Shown here: piece after piece, positions 28,326 through 35,593 of the stretch | Layout of the letters: every line of letters begins with the position of its first letter | Numbering within the stretch: the stretch's first letter is position 1 | Source: Limnohabitans sp. Rim8 | GTDB taxonomy: Bacteria > Pseudomonadota > Gammaproteobacteria > Burkholderiales > Burkholderiaceae_C | Assembly (NCBI GenBank): GCA_945897795.1 | Contig: CAMDFT010000008.1 | Location: forward strand, 1-64,000 | DNA: 64,000 bases | Reading direction: 5' to 3' | Notes under the pieces: generated by a model | Databases searched by the model: none | What the model was told of the DNA's origin: nothing | The model's input: the letters and a program-made list of their open reading frames with translations, nothing else | Program-made: the position numbers and the translations under genes

Positions 28326-28343
28326 TGACTGACTGGTTAGTAA
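28326..28343. promoter_or_regulatory. Imperfect palindrome, candidate TetR-type operator of the efflux operon
   Basis: TGACTGACTGGTTAGTAA is an imperfect inverted repeat (6 of 9 positions per arm). It sits 21 bases upstream of the adaptor start and 47 bases upstream of the divergent squalene-synthase-like gene. GACTGAC/GTTAGT half-sites are typical of TetR/AcrR repressors of RND pumps. No such regulator is encoded nearby, so this is inference. Confidence 0.4.
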
Positions 28344-28389
28344 TCTATTCAAAGCGGGTTCGCCTGTCAAGCGACAATATGGATTGACC

Positions 28390-29499
28390 ATGCTCAAACA
28401 CCCCTTATTTTCCCAGCGACAGCACCCAGGCCTGAACGCTGAGCAACGAAAGCTTCTGCGCCAAGTCTCGCGCTCTTTTGACCTGTCGATCCGCCTGCTG
28501 CCCGCGGCCCTGCAAGCGCCAGTGGCCATCGGTTACTTGTTGGCCCGCGCCACCGACACCGTGGCCGACACCACCGCCCTGCCCCTGGCCGAGCGGCAAG
28601 TTCTGCTGGCGCTCATGAGCCAATCGATCGATTCAGGCCTGGTCCACACCACCCGCACAGCCGAACTGAACCGTCTCACCCAAGCCTTTGCAGCGCAACA
28701 AACCGACCCGCACGAGCGCGCCCTGATGCAAGCCCTGCCTCAATGCTTGCCGCTGTTGCACACCCTGACAGAGGCCGACCAAACCAGCGTGCGCCAAGTG
28801 CTGCGCCACATCACCCAAGGCCAACAGCTGGACATGACCCGCTTTGGCCCCGGCCTGCAGGCTTTGCAAACCGAAACCGAATTGGCGCACTACACCTGGC
28901 TGGTGGCCGGTTGCGTGGGTGAATTTTGGACCGAACTGTACGGCCGCCACCTGCCCGGTTACAGCCTGCTGCCGCAGGCCGAAATGATGCGCATCGGGCG
29001 GGAATACGGCATGGGCCTGCAGCGCCTGAACATCATTCGCGATGCTGGGGCGGATTTGGCCGACGGGCGCTGCTATTGGCCTGTCGAAACCCTTGCCCAA
29101 GCGGGCGTGACCCCGGCGATGCTGGCCCAAGCTACCCACATCGGCCACTACTTCGAAAATACCTCGGGCCATGACACGGGCCATGCCGACACCCTGCACG
29201 CCCTGGCCCCGCTCTACACCCAGTGGCTGGACCACACACAGGCCCAACTGGCCGACGGCATGCGCTATGCCCTGGCACTCAAGCCCTTGCGGCTGCGCCT
29301 GGCCAGTGCCCTGCCTGCCCTGATCGGTGCGCGCACGGTGGCGCTGCTGCGCCAGGCCGGGCCTGCGGCCCTGAACCAGCGCGTCAAAATGCCGCGCCAC
29401 GAAGTGCGCGCCCTGCTCTGGCGCATTGCCTTGGGCCTCGGGTCTAAGTCCGTTCTGCAAAGAGAATTTCTCCAATTGTCCGGCCAGCCGCAGCCTTGA
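28390..29499 (+). CDS. Squalene synthase-like prenyl transferase (SQS/PSY family)
   Basis: A protein of about 369 residues in the squalene/phytoene synthase family. LLRQVSRSFDLSIRLLP and the first Asp-rich motif LLARATDTVADT, plus the second motif LNIIRDAGADLADGRCYWPVE, are closer to 'complete' squalene synthases than to HpnC. It probably condenses farnesyl diphosphate to squalene or a related C30 precursor. The next gene encodes an HpnD-like paralogue, so the pair may make squalene for hopanoids or a C30 carotenoid precursor. No hpnE or squalene-hopene cyclase gene is in the window. Confidence 0.8.
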   Translation: MLKHPLFSQRQHPGLNAEQRKLLRQVSRSFDLSIRLLPAALQAPVAIGYLLARATDTVADTTALPLAERQVLLALMSQSIDSGLVHTTRTAELNRLTQAFAAQQTDPHERALMQALPQCLPLLHTLTEADQTSVRQVLRHITQGQQLDMTRFGPGLQALQTETELAHYTWLVAGCVGEFWTELYGRHLPGYSLLPQAEMMRIGREYGMGLQRLNIIRDAGADLADGRCYWPVETLAQAGVTPAMLAQATHIGHYFENTSGHDTGHADTLHALAPLYTQWLDHTQAQLADGMRYALALKPLRLRLASALPALIGARTVALLRQAGPAALNQRVKMPRHEVRALLWRIALGLGSKSVLQREFLQLSGQPQP

Positions 29500-29530
29500 T
29501 CTGGCGCTTTGAATGCGAGAATCCCAGCCT

Positions 29531-30370
29531 ATGAGCCCGCAAGACTACGTCCAGCAAAAAGCCGCCGCCTCGGGCAGCAGCTTTTATTACGCCTTCCTGT
29601 TCCTCCCGCCCGAGCGCCGTGCGGCCATCACCGCCTTTTATGCCTTCTGCCGCGAAGTGGACGATGTGGTCGACGAAATCAAAGACCCCGGCGTGGCCGC
29701 GACCAAACTGGCTTGGTGGCAAAAAGAAGTGCAACAAGCCTACGCCGGACAGCCCAGCCACCCGGTCATACACGCCCTCATGCCCTTGGCCCCCACCTTC
29801 CGTATCGAAAGCCGCCACCTGATGGCCGTGATCGAAGGCTGCCAGATGGACCTGAACCAGACCCGGTATCTGGACTTTGCGGGCCTCACAAAATATTGCC
29901 ATTTGGTGGCTGGTGTGGTTGGCGAAGTCGCGGCACGCATCTTTGGCCAGACCGACGAAGCGACCACGGCCTATGCGCACAAGCTGGGCCTGGCTTTTCA
30001 GATGACCAACATCATCCGCGACGTTGGCGAAGACGCCATGCGAGGGCGCATCTACCTGCCGCTCGATGAGCAGCAACGCTTTGGCGTCAAAGCCAACGAA
30101 CTGATGCAGCGCGACTACTCAGACCGCTTCACGGCGCTGATGAAGTTCCAGACCGAACGCGCCCACGCCCTGTACGACGAAGCCCTGGCCCTGCTGCCTG
30201 CGGCCGACCGCCGCGCCCAAAAACCCGGCCTCATGATGGCCAGCATCTACCGCACCTTGCTGCGCGAGATCGAAGCCTCGGGCTATCAGGTGCTGCACCA
30301 GCGCATCGCCCTCACGCCGCTGCGCAAGCTGTGGCTGGCGTGGAAGATGCAGGCGCTGGGGCGGTTTTGA
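29531..30370 (+). CDS. hpnD: Presqualene diphosphate synthase HpnD-like
   Basis: A 279-residue member of the squalene/phytoene synthase family. YVQQKAAASGSSFYYAFLFLP and FCREVDDVVDEIKDP (first Asp-rich motif), with TNIIRDVGEDAMRGRIYLP (second), match HpnD, which joins two farnesyl diphosphates into presqualene diphosphate. The ATG at 29531 fits the family start; an in-frame upstream ATG at 29513 adds six residues. It lies 31 bases after the paralogous gene and is presumably co-transcribed with it. Confidence 0.85.
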   Translation: MSPQDYVQQKAAASGSSFYYAFLFLPPERRAAITAFYAFCREVDDVVDEIKDPGVAATKLAWWQKEVQQAYAGQPSHPVIHALMPLAPTFRIESRHLMAVIEGCQMDLNQTRYLDFAGLTKYCHLVAGVVGEVAARIFGQTDEATTAYAHKLGLAFQMTNIIRDVGEDAMRGRIYLPLDEQQRFGVKANELMQRDYSDRFTALMKFQTERAHALYDEALALLPAADRRAQKPGLMMASIYRTLLREIEASGYQVLHQRIALTPLRKLWLAWKMQALGRF

Positions 30371-30443
30371 GGCGCCGGGTAGCCATCACATCAATCGGGT
30401 GAAACCGCCTCATCGGTCATCGGAGCGCTGAAACGTTGAATAG

Positions 30444-30638
30444 TCAATGCGCAGTGCTTCTCGGACGCGTCTTGTGATCGTCGAAAGGCTCGGCCTGACG
30501 AGGCAAAGACATGGACAACGCCACCGCATTCGGCTGCGCCAGCCAGCCAGGGGCGTAGCAAAAAATCAGCCGCCCCTGCACCAAGCTCAAGGTACCCACA
30601 CGGTCGGTAAACAGCCAGACATCCAGTTCATGCGCCAT
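30444..30638 (-). pseudogene. hipA remnant: N-subdomain 1 only (HipS-like fragment)
   Basis: 64 codons, MAHELDVWLFTDRVGTLSLV...LSLPRQAEPFDDHKTRP, clearly the N-terminal subdomain of HipA kinases (YxNGxRVGxL... PLSLSLP...F). The frame stops where a full protein would continue with the 'FFAGLLPE' region and the kinase domain, and only 73 bases remain before hpnD. The start at 30638 overlaps the hipB end by 11 bases and follows AAGGA with normal spacing. It is either a truncated toxin gene or a stand-alone HipS-like antitoxin subunit. Confidence 0.75.
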
Positions 30639-30894
30639 CGTCATGTCCTTCGCGTTTCGGCTCGACAGCCAAAGCGGCTGCAGGCAAACCATTCAAGGTG
30701 AATTCACCTCCCAATGACTCAATGACCCGCAGCACCTGCGCCAGCTGCACTGTCGGCTTTCCGGCCTCCAACTCCACCACAAAGCGCACCCCCACCCCTG
30801 CGGCCAAGGCCAACTGCGGCTGCGTGAGCGCGAGCTGCTTGCGGGCCATGCGGATGGCCTTGCCCAATTGCTGTGATGAACGAATACTGGTCAT
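30628..30894 (-). CDS. hipB: HipB-type XRE-family antitoxin/repressor
   Basis: An 88-residue protein with a Cro/CI helix-turn-helix (LGKAIRMARKQLALTQPQLA, then AAGVGVRFVVELEAGKPTVQLAQVLRVI) that matches HipB. In intact systems HipB dimers repress hipBA and neutralise the HipA kinase. Here the partner is only an N-terminal fragment, but HipB looks intact and two matching palindromes lie just upstream, so autoregulation may persist. The ATG at 30894 is 12 bases below the proximal palindrome. Confidence 0.85.
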   Translation of the reverse strand: MTSIRSSQQLGKAIRMARKQLALTQPQLALAAGVGVRFVVELEAGKPTVQLAQVLRVIESLGGEFTLNGLPAAALAVEPKREGHDDGA

Positions 30895-30902
30895 GGCTTA
30901 TT

Positions 30903-30924
30903 AAATTTCCTGAACGGGAAATTT
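30903..30924. promoter_or_regulatory. HipB operator-like palindrome O1
   Basis: AAATTTCC-N6-GGAAATTT, an 8-bp-arm perfect inverted repeat with core TTTCC-TGAACG-GGAAA at 30906-30921. It lies just upstream of the hipB ATG and would block initiation if bound. Confidence 0.75.
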
Positions 30925-30954
30925 TGTATATTCAAAGCCTTTGCGTGGTGGTAA

Positions 30955-30970
30955 TTTCCCGTTCGGGAAA
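30955..30970. promoter_or_regulatory. HipB operator-like palindrome O2
   Basis: TTTCC-CGTTCG-GGAAA, the same arms and same 6-bp spacer as O1, centred 49 bp farther upstream. Two equal sites flanking an AT-rich promoter-like stretch (GAATATACAAAAT on the minus strand) resemble the paired operators of hipBA loci. Confidence 0.75.
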
Positions 30971-30994
30971 CCCATACATCAGCAGGCTTAACCC

Positions 30995-31645
30995 TCAAGG
31001 CATCGCCCGAACGCGCTTTTGCGCCTCGCGCTCCATGCAGGCATGCAGCCAGCCCGAAACCGCAGGGAATTGAGTCAGCAAGCCCGGGGCCGGCCGAATC
31101 CAGTTGGCCACGCTGGCCACGCACACATCGGCCACGGTGAAACGCTGGGCAGCCAGAAAAGCTTCACCTCGGTACTGTTGGGTGTGCAGATGCGCCTCCA
31201 TCACGGCCAGCGGCACCTTCAAGCGGCTTTCGGCTTGCTCCGCCAGTTCGGGCTTGCGCTGGTCTTGTGGCATGGCCATGCGGTGCATCAGCACGGTGAG
31301 CGCGTCTTTTTCAAGCTCGGTCACGGTCCAAAAGCTCCAGCGCAGAGCCTCGGCTTCTTCGCGGGCATTGGCGGGGGTGATCGACTGGCCATCGGACTGG
31401 CCATGCACGCGGGCGATGTAAAGGGCGCAGGCCATGCTTTCCCACACGGTGACGGCGCCTTCGGGCCTCTCGTCCACCACCACCGGAATATGGCCATTGG
31501 GGTTGAGCGCCAAAAACTCGGGCGTGCGTGTCGCGCCCGCTTTGTAGGTCATGGCGATGTGTTCAAAGGGCACGCCCAATTCCAATGCAGCCCACAAAGG
31601 CCTCGCGGCGCGAGATGCGCTGATGCCGTAAATTTTCAAAGTCAT
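30995..31645 (-). CDS. Glutathione S-transferase family protein
   Basis: A 216-residue GST. The N-terminal thioredoxin fold begins MTLKIYGISASRAARPLWAA, with Ser in the SASRAAR position where many bacterial GSTs keep the catalytic Ser. NPNGHIPVVVDE holds the cis-Pro, and VWESMACALYIARVHG is the glutathione gamma-Glu site. The helical domain ends with TVADVCVASVANWI. The start at 31645 is set by AGGAGA 5 bases upstream. It is probably co-transcribed with the HAD hydrolase gene upstream. Substrate unknown. Confidence 0.88.
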   Translation of the reverse strand: MTLKIYGISASRAARPLWAALELGVPFEHIAMTYKAGATRTPEFLALNPNGHIPVVVDERPEGAVTVWESMACALYIARVHGQSDGQSITPANAREEAEALRWSFWTVTELEKDALTVLMHRMAMPQDQRKPELAEQAESRLKVPLAVMEAHLHTQQYRGEAFLAAQRFTVADVCVASVANWIRPAPGLLTQFPAVSGWLHACMEREAQKRVRAMP

Positions 31646-31701
31646 CTCTGTCTCCTGATATTCGAACAGCACAGGCCGATGTCGGGGCCTAAGCCACCGC
31701 C

Positions 31702-32409
31702 TTACAAGGTGTATTCGGGCCAGCGGGCGCACAGCGCGTGCAAGTCCCGCACCACCAGGTGAGGACGGGGCTCGCCATGGGTCCATTCGTGGCCTTCGCG
31801 GTTGAGCCAGGCCACCTGCATGCCTGCGGCCAAAGCGCCCACGCAATCGGCGTGTGCGTCGTCGCCTATGTGCAGCACCTCGTGGGGCTGCACGCCCGCT
31901 GCTGCCGCGCCTGCCACAAAAATGCGCAAGTCTGGCTTGGCCACCCCCAAAGACTGGGCGCTCACGCTGGCGTGAAAGTACTGGCCAATACCCACGCGAT
32001 GCACGTCAGCATTGCCATTGGACAGGGCAACGATCGGGTATTTGGCGCTCCAAAAACCCAGTGCAGGCAAGGCGTCATCAAACAGGTCCACCCGCTGACG
32101 CTCCGCAAAAAACACCTCAAAAGCGGCCTCAGCCAAGTGCACCGGGTCACCGGCTTGCTGCAACAAGGCGCGTATCGACTGCAGGCGTAAAAACGACAAG
32201 TCGTGCGCCCGATCGGCATGGCGGGCATTGACCTCGGCGCGAATGGCCTGCTTTAACGCCAAGTCGGCCGACAAGGCCGCCGTCCCCGGCGCATGGTCAG
32301 ACAACCAAGCTTGTAAAACAGCTTCGGCACGGCCAATCGTGGGCCAAACGGGCCACAAGGTGTCGTCCAAATCGAGGGAAATGGCTTTGATTTTTGAAAT
32401 GTCAATCAT
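31702..32409 (-). CDS. HAD-superfamily hydrolase (HAD-IA)
   Basis: A 235-residue phosphatase-like protein. Motif I is ISLDLDDTLW, motif II VALSNGNADVH, the motif III lysine is in LGVAKPDLRIF, and motif IV is HIGDDAHADCVGALAAGM. This is the order of subclass IA phosphatases such as YjjG or phosphoglycolate phosphatase. The start at 32409 faces the hemH ATG at 32429 with only 19 bases between them; no good ribosome site precedes it, so an alternative start at 32430 overlapping hemH is possible. Confidence 0.85.
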   Translation of the reverse strand: MIDISKIKAISLDLDDTLWPVWPTIGRAEAVLQAWLSDHAPGTAALSADLALKQAIRAEVNARHADRAHDLSFLRLQSIRALLQQAGDPVHLAEAAFEVFFAERQRVDLFDDALPALGFWSAKYPIVALSNGNADVHRVGIGQYFHASVSAQSLGVAKPDLRIFVAGAAAAGVQPHEVLHIGDDAHADCVGALAAGMQVAWLNREGHEWTHGEPRPHLVVRDLHALCARWPEYTL

Positions 32410-32428
32410 GGTGGTGGGAGAATAACGC

Positions 32429-33517
32429 ATGGCATTTCAAAAAGAACCCTCCTTCCAGCATGGTCAGGCCGCCCGCACGGCGGTGCTGTATTGCAACTTG
32501 GGCACACCCAGCGCGCCCACAGCGCCAGCGCTTCGCAAGTACTTGGCTGAATTTCTGGGCGACAGTCGGGTGGTCGAAATCCCCAAACCGATCTGGTTGC
32601 TGATCCTGCACGGCATCATCTTGCGTGTGCGCCCCGCCAAATCGGCCGCCAAATACGCCAGCATCTGGACTGAGGGTGGTTCCCCGCTCAAAGTTTTTAC
32701 TGAAAAGCAAGCCCAGTCGCTGGGCACGGCACTGCAAGAGCGCGGCCACCACGTCAGCGTGCGTTACGCCATGCGCTACGGCCAGCCCTCCATCCCAGAG
32801 CAACTGCAAGCACTCAAGACCGAAGGCGTTCAGCGGGTGCTGATTGTGCCTGCCTACCCTCAATACAGCGGCACCACCACGGCCAGCGTGTTTGATGCGG
32901 TCTACCGCTGGGGCCTGAAAACCCGGCTCATCCCCGAGATGCGCTTCGTCAACCACTACCACGACGACCCGCGCTACATCGCTGCGCTGGCGCAGACGGT
33001 TCGTGAACACTGGGCGGCCAACGGCCAATCCGAACAATTGGTGATGAGCTTCCATGGCGTGCCCGAGCGCACCTTGCACCTGGGCGACCCTTACCACTGC
33101 GAGTGCATGAAAACCGGCCGCCTGCTGGCCGAGGCGCTCGGCCTGTCCAAAGACCAATACAAACTCACCTTCCAATCGCGCTTTGGCAAAGCCAAGTGGC
33201 TGGAGCCCTACACCGAGCCCACACTGGTGGCGATGGCGCAGCAAGGCGTGAAAAAGGTGGATGTGATCTGCCCTGGCTTCACAGGCGACTGCCTGGAGAC
33301 GCTGGAAGAAATCCAGCAAGAAGCACAAGAAGCGTTTTTGCACGCGGGCGGCGAAAGCTTCAGCTACATCCCCTGCCTGAACAACCACGCGCAGTGGATC
33401 GATGCCCTGGCCGACATCAGCCTGGACCACATGCAGGCTTGGGACTTGTCAGCACCGGACGCCAAAGCGCTGGCCGCCAGCCGCGAACGCGCATTGGCGC
33501 ATGGTGCCAAAAACTGA
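32429..33517 (+). CDS. hemH: Ferrochelatase
   Basis: A 362-residue enzyme that inserts ferrous iron into protoporphyrin IX, the last step of heme synthesis. Visible hallmarks are AVLYCNLGTPSAPT near the N-terminus, VPAYPQYSGTTTASVFD, the catalytic His209 in MSFHGVPERTL and the C-terminal DVICPGFTGDCLETLEEI. GGGAGA lies 8 bases upstream of the ATG. Bacterial heme-only length; no C-terminal [2Fe-2S] extension. Confidence 0.95.
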   Translation: MAFQKEPSFQHGQAARTAVLYCNLGTPSAPTAPALRKYLAEFLGDSRVVEIPKPIWLLILHGIILRVRPAKSAAKYASIWTEGGSPLKVFTEKQAQSLGTALQERGHHVSVRYAMRYGQPSIPEQLQALKTEGVQRVLIVPAYPQYSGTTTASVFDAVYRWGLKTRLIPEMRFVNHYHDDPRYIAALAQTVREHWAANGQSEQLVMSFHGVPERTLHLGDPYHCECMKTGRLLAEALGLSKDQYKLTFQSRFGKAKWLEPYTEPTLVAMAQQGVKKVDVICPGFTGDCLETLEEIQQEAQEAFLHAGGESFSYIPCLNNHAQWIDALADISLDHMQAWDLSAPDAKALAASRERALAHGAKN

Positions 33518-33579
33518 TCAGATTTTTTTAGCCACCGTCTCTGATACCCCCTCATTTGGGGGTTAGAATACCGATCAGT

Positions 33580-33656
33580 CGGAGCGTAGCGCAGCCTGGT
33601 AGCGCATCTGCTTTGGGAGCAGAGGGTCGCGAGTTCGAATCCCGCCGCTCCGACCA
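33580..33656 (+). tRNA. tRNA-Pro (anticodon TGG)
   Basis: 77 bases with encoded CCA. The acceptor CGGAGCG pairs with CGCTCCG, the anticodon loop TTTGGGA gives TGG, and the T-arm is GAGTTCGAATC. Confidence 0.95.
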
Positions 33657-33704
33657 TTTCATGCAATGCCCAACCAGCGCATTCAACACATTGAATCCAA
33701 CAAC

Positions 33705-33726
33705 AAAGGCCCATCAAGGGCCTTTT
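33705..33726 (+). terminator. Terminator after tRNA-Pro
   Basis: AAAGGCCC (33705-33712) and GGGCCTTT (33718-33725), 5-base loop, followed by a short T-containing tail, 48 bases after tRNA-Pro. Confidence 0.7.
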
Positions 33727-33761
33727 GTGTTTATTCTGAGTGTTCATTCAGCGTATTTTTT

Positions 33762-33838
33762 CTGCCCGTAGCTCAGTTGGATAGAGCAACAGCCTTCTAA
33801 GCTGTGGGTCACAGGTTCGATCCCTGTCGGGCAGACCA
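33762..33838 (+). tRNA. tRNA-Arg (anticodon TCT)
   Basis: 77 bases with encoded CCA. The acceptor CTGCCCG pairs with CGGGCAG, the anticodon stem ACAGC/GCTGT encloses loop CTTCTAA giving TCT, and the T-arm is CAGGTTCGATCCCTG. Confidence 0.93.
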
Positions 33839-33852
33839 ATCTCCCAACTCCT

Positions 33853-33876
33853 AAAAAAACAGCCTCAATAAGAGGC
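33853..33876 (-). terminator. Terminator at the end of the flhA-fliS transcript
   Basis: On the minus strand GCCTC-TTATT-GAGGC then TG-free T run (A run at 33853-33859), 23 bases after the fliS stop. It separates the flagellar operon from tRNA-Arg on the other strand. Confidence 0.75.
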
Positions 33877-33899
33877 CGCTTCAGGAGGAGGGAAACCGA

Positions 33900-34322
33900 T
33901 CAGTTGGTGTAACGCACAGCTGGCTGAGTTTGACCCAACAGACTGGGCAGAGTCTTCCAGGCCTCGGTGATGTCCTTGATCAGGCTTTGCACCTCGTCCA
34001 GCACCGTCAGATCGTTGTACGCGTTGACATGAAACAGGCGGCGCGTGATGTAGGCATACAACTCATTGAGGTTTTGAGCCAATTCGCCGCCACGCTCAAA
34101 ATCCAGCGCCCCCTGCAATCCCACCACGATGCGGCCTGCGCGTGACAAGGCTTTGGACTTTTCTTCAATCGCGTTGTTTTGGATATGGCCCCTGGCCGAA
34201 GCCAGACTCTCGGCCAGACCATCAAACAGCATCTGGATCAGTTGGACATTGTCCGCTGTGGCCACACCTGTGACCACTTGCACCGAACCGTAACTTTGAG
34301 CCGCTCTTGAATATGCACGCAT
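33900..34322 (-). CDS. fliS: Flagellar export chaperone FliS
   Basis: A 140-residue helical protein beginning MRAYSRAAQSYGSVQVVTGV, with LIQMLFDGLAESLASARG and ALDFERGGELAQNLNELYAYI...RRLFHVNAYND, the canonical FliS pattern. FliS binds the C-terminus of flagellin in the cytoplasm and delivers it for export. The start at 34322 follows AAGG; a longer frame adds unlikely residues. It is last in the flhA-flhF-flhG-fliA operon, rather than next to fliC-fliD. Confidence 0.92.
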   Translation of the reverse strand: MRAYSRAAQSYGSVQVVTGVATADNVQLIQMLFDGLAESLASARGHIQNNAIEEKSKALSRAGRIVVGLQGALDFERGGELAQNLNELYAYITRRLFHVNAYNDLTVLDEVQSLIKDITEAWKTLPSLLGQTQPAVRYTN

Positions 34323-34414
34323 GGTAGAAAACCTTTTATCAACTGCTTGTGCAAACAGTATCGGAAAGGCAGGGGGAAACTTGAGCCCCCAAGGCGCAAC
34401 AAAGGGCAAAAAAG

Positions 34415-35014
34415 TCAAGGGGCCGCAGGAGGCGCCAAAATCGGCAACTCGGCAACCGGCAAAGGCATCAAGCTGGCGGACAAAGGCTGGGCCAAGTTCA
34501 CCATCGCTTTGCCGTAGAGGGTTTGACCCGCTTCATCCAGGGCGGCTCGCACCGCATCCAGTTGATCTGACGGCAACTGGGCACTGTCCAGACCACATTT
34601 GTAGAGGGTATTGACCTGTGCCGAGGGCAACCAAGACTCAACGGGGCCGTGGGAAGTGTTAATCAATTTGGTGTTTTTGGGCTCACCCAACATGCCCCGC
34701 TGGCCATCCTTGACGCCTTCTTGAAAAATCGCGTCAACGTGCTTGTGCAAAACCGTCTCATAAAGCACCCTCACCTCATCGACCGTAGAAGCGTCCAGCC
34801 CGTCTGGTAGCCGCCCGGACATGGCATCCCACAACTTTTTGGAGCTCAATCCAGCAAAAGGCCCTGCCAACGCCACCTCTTTGGGGGCATTCAGGGGCCT
34901 GGTCAATAGGCGGGTTTCCCTTTCAAGGGTGTTCACCCGGTCCAACAAATACATGATGAACACCAAAAGCACCAAAAGGCCCATGGCCATGAACGCAAGA
35001 GCAAAGGCTTCCAT
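34415..35014 (-). CDS. Unidentified membrane-anchored protein in flagellar operon
   Basis: 199 residues with one N-terminal helix (about 4-24, ALAFMAMGLLVLLVFIMYLL) followed by a hydrophilic, mostly helical domain (DEVRVLYETVLHKHVDAIFQEGVKDG) and a Pro/Leu-rich tail. I do not recognise a family. It lies between the 173-residue gene and fliS on the same strand with a 92-base gap to fliS, so it is probably part of the flagellar transcript. A role at the inner membrane is all that can be inferred. Confidence 0.7.
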   Translation of the reverse strand: MEAFALAFMAMGLLVLLVFIMYLLDRVNTLERETRLLTRPLNAPKEVALAGPFAGLSSKKLWDAMSGRLPDGLDASTVDEVRVLYETVLHKHVDAIFQEGVKDGQRGMLGEPKNTKLINTSHGPVESWLPSAQVNTLYKCGLDSAQLPSDQLDAVRAALDEAGQTLYGKAMVNLAQPLSASLMPLPVAELPILAPPAAP

Positions 35015-35047
35015 AGGGCCCCATTCCAGATCAAATTATCGAAGGCA

Positions 35048-35569
35048 TCAGGAAAGCCCTGAAGCGTCTTCATTATCTGGTGATTGGGCCAATTCGTCTC
35101 GCAAAAATTGCAAAACTTGAAAAGGCTCTTCCAGTTTCAACTCGTAGTAGCACAGTTGATTGGCCAAGCCCTGCATGGTCTCGATGGCCTTGATCGCAGG
35201 AATTGCGGCAGCCTGGTAGCGCCCGCCCAGAAAAAAAGCTTCATGGGCATATTCTTCGGGCAGGTAGACATAAATGTCGTTCTCACCTGCCTTGATTTTT
35301 TGAAAAACAGAGGGTTCTGGCAGCGGCGGCTTCTCTTTTCCGTTGGCGATCGCCAAGGCTGCCAACTCCTGCCAAGAGGCCATCTGTTCCGCACCGGTCA
35401 CAAAAGATTTGTCCAAGTGCGCGCGGCTCAGCAGGCCCATGCGAACGCGCATATTCCTGGCTTCGCGGGAATCTGACTGTGTCGAAATGATTTTCTCGAA
35501 AAGCGCTTGCGCCTTCCTCATTTCTTCGTCAGGATTTTTGGGTGAAAAGATGGAAAATATGGATGCCAT
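35048..35569 (-). CDS. Unidentified cytoplasmic protein in flagellar operon
   Basis: 173 residues, no signal or membrane helix. It begins MASIFSIFSPKNPDEEMRKA, with helical segments (RKAQALFEKIISTQSDSREA; AIPAIKAIETMQGLANQLCY) and an acidic C-terminus. No family recognised. It follows fliA by 24 bases and precedes the membrane-anchored gene by 33 bases, so the three genes are probably co-transcribed. The helical repeats could be TPR-like, but I see no clear repeat signature. Confidence 0.7.
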   Translation of the reverse strand: MASIFSIFSPKNPDEEMRKAQALFEKIISTQSDSREARNMRVRMGLLSRAHLDKSFVTGAEQMASWQELAALAIANGKEKPPLPEPSVFQKIKAGENDIYVYLPEEYAHEAFFLGGRYQAAAIPAIKAIETMQGLANQLCYYELKLEEPFQVLQFLRDELAQSPDNEDASGLS

Positions 35570-35593
35570 GTATTTTTTGATTTTATCATTTCA

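Noticed and set aside
30903-30970. The two TTTCC palindromes as a CRISPR-like or phage attachment repeat
   Set aside because: Only two copies, no spacers, and their position upstream of hipB fits operators better.
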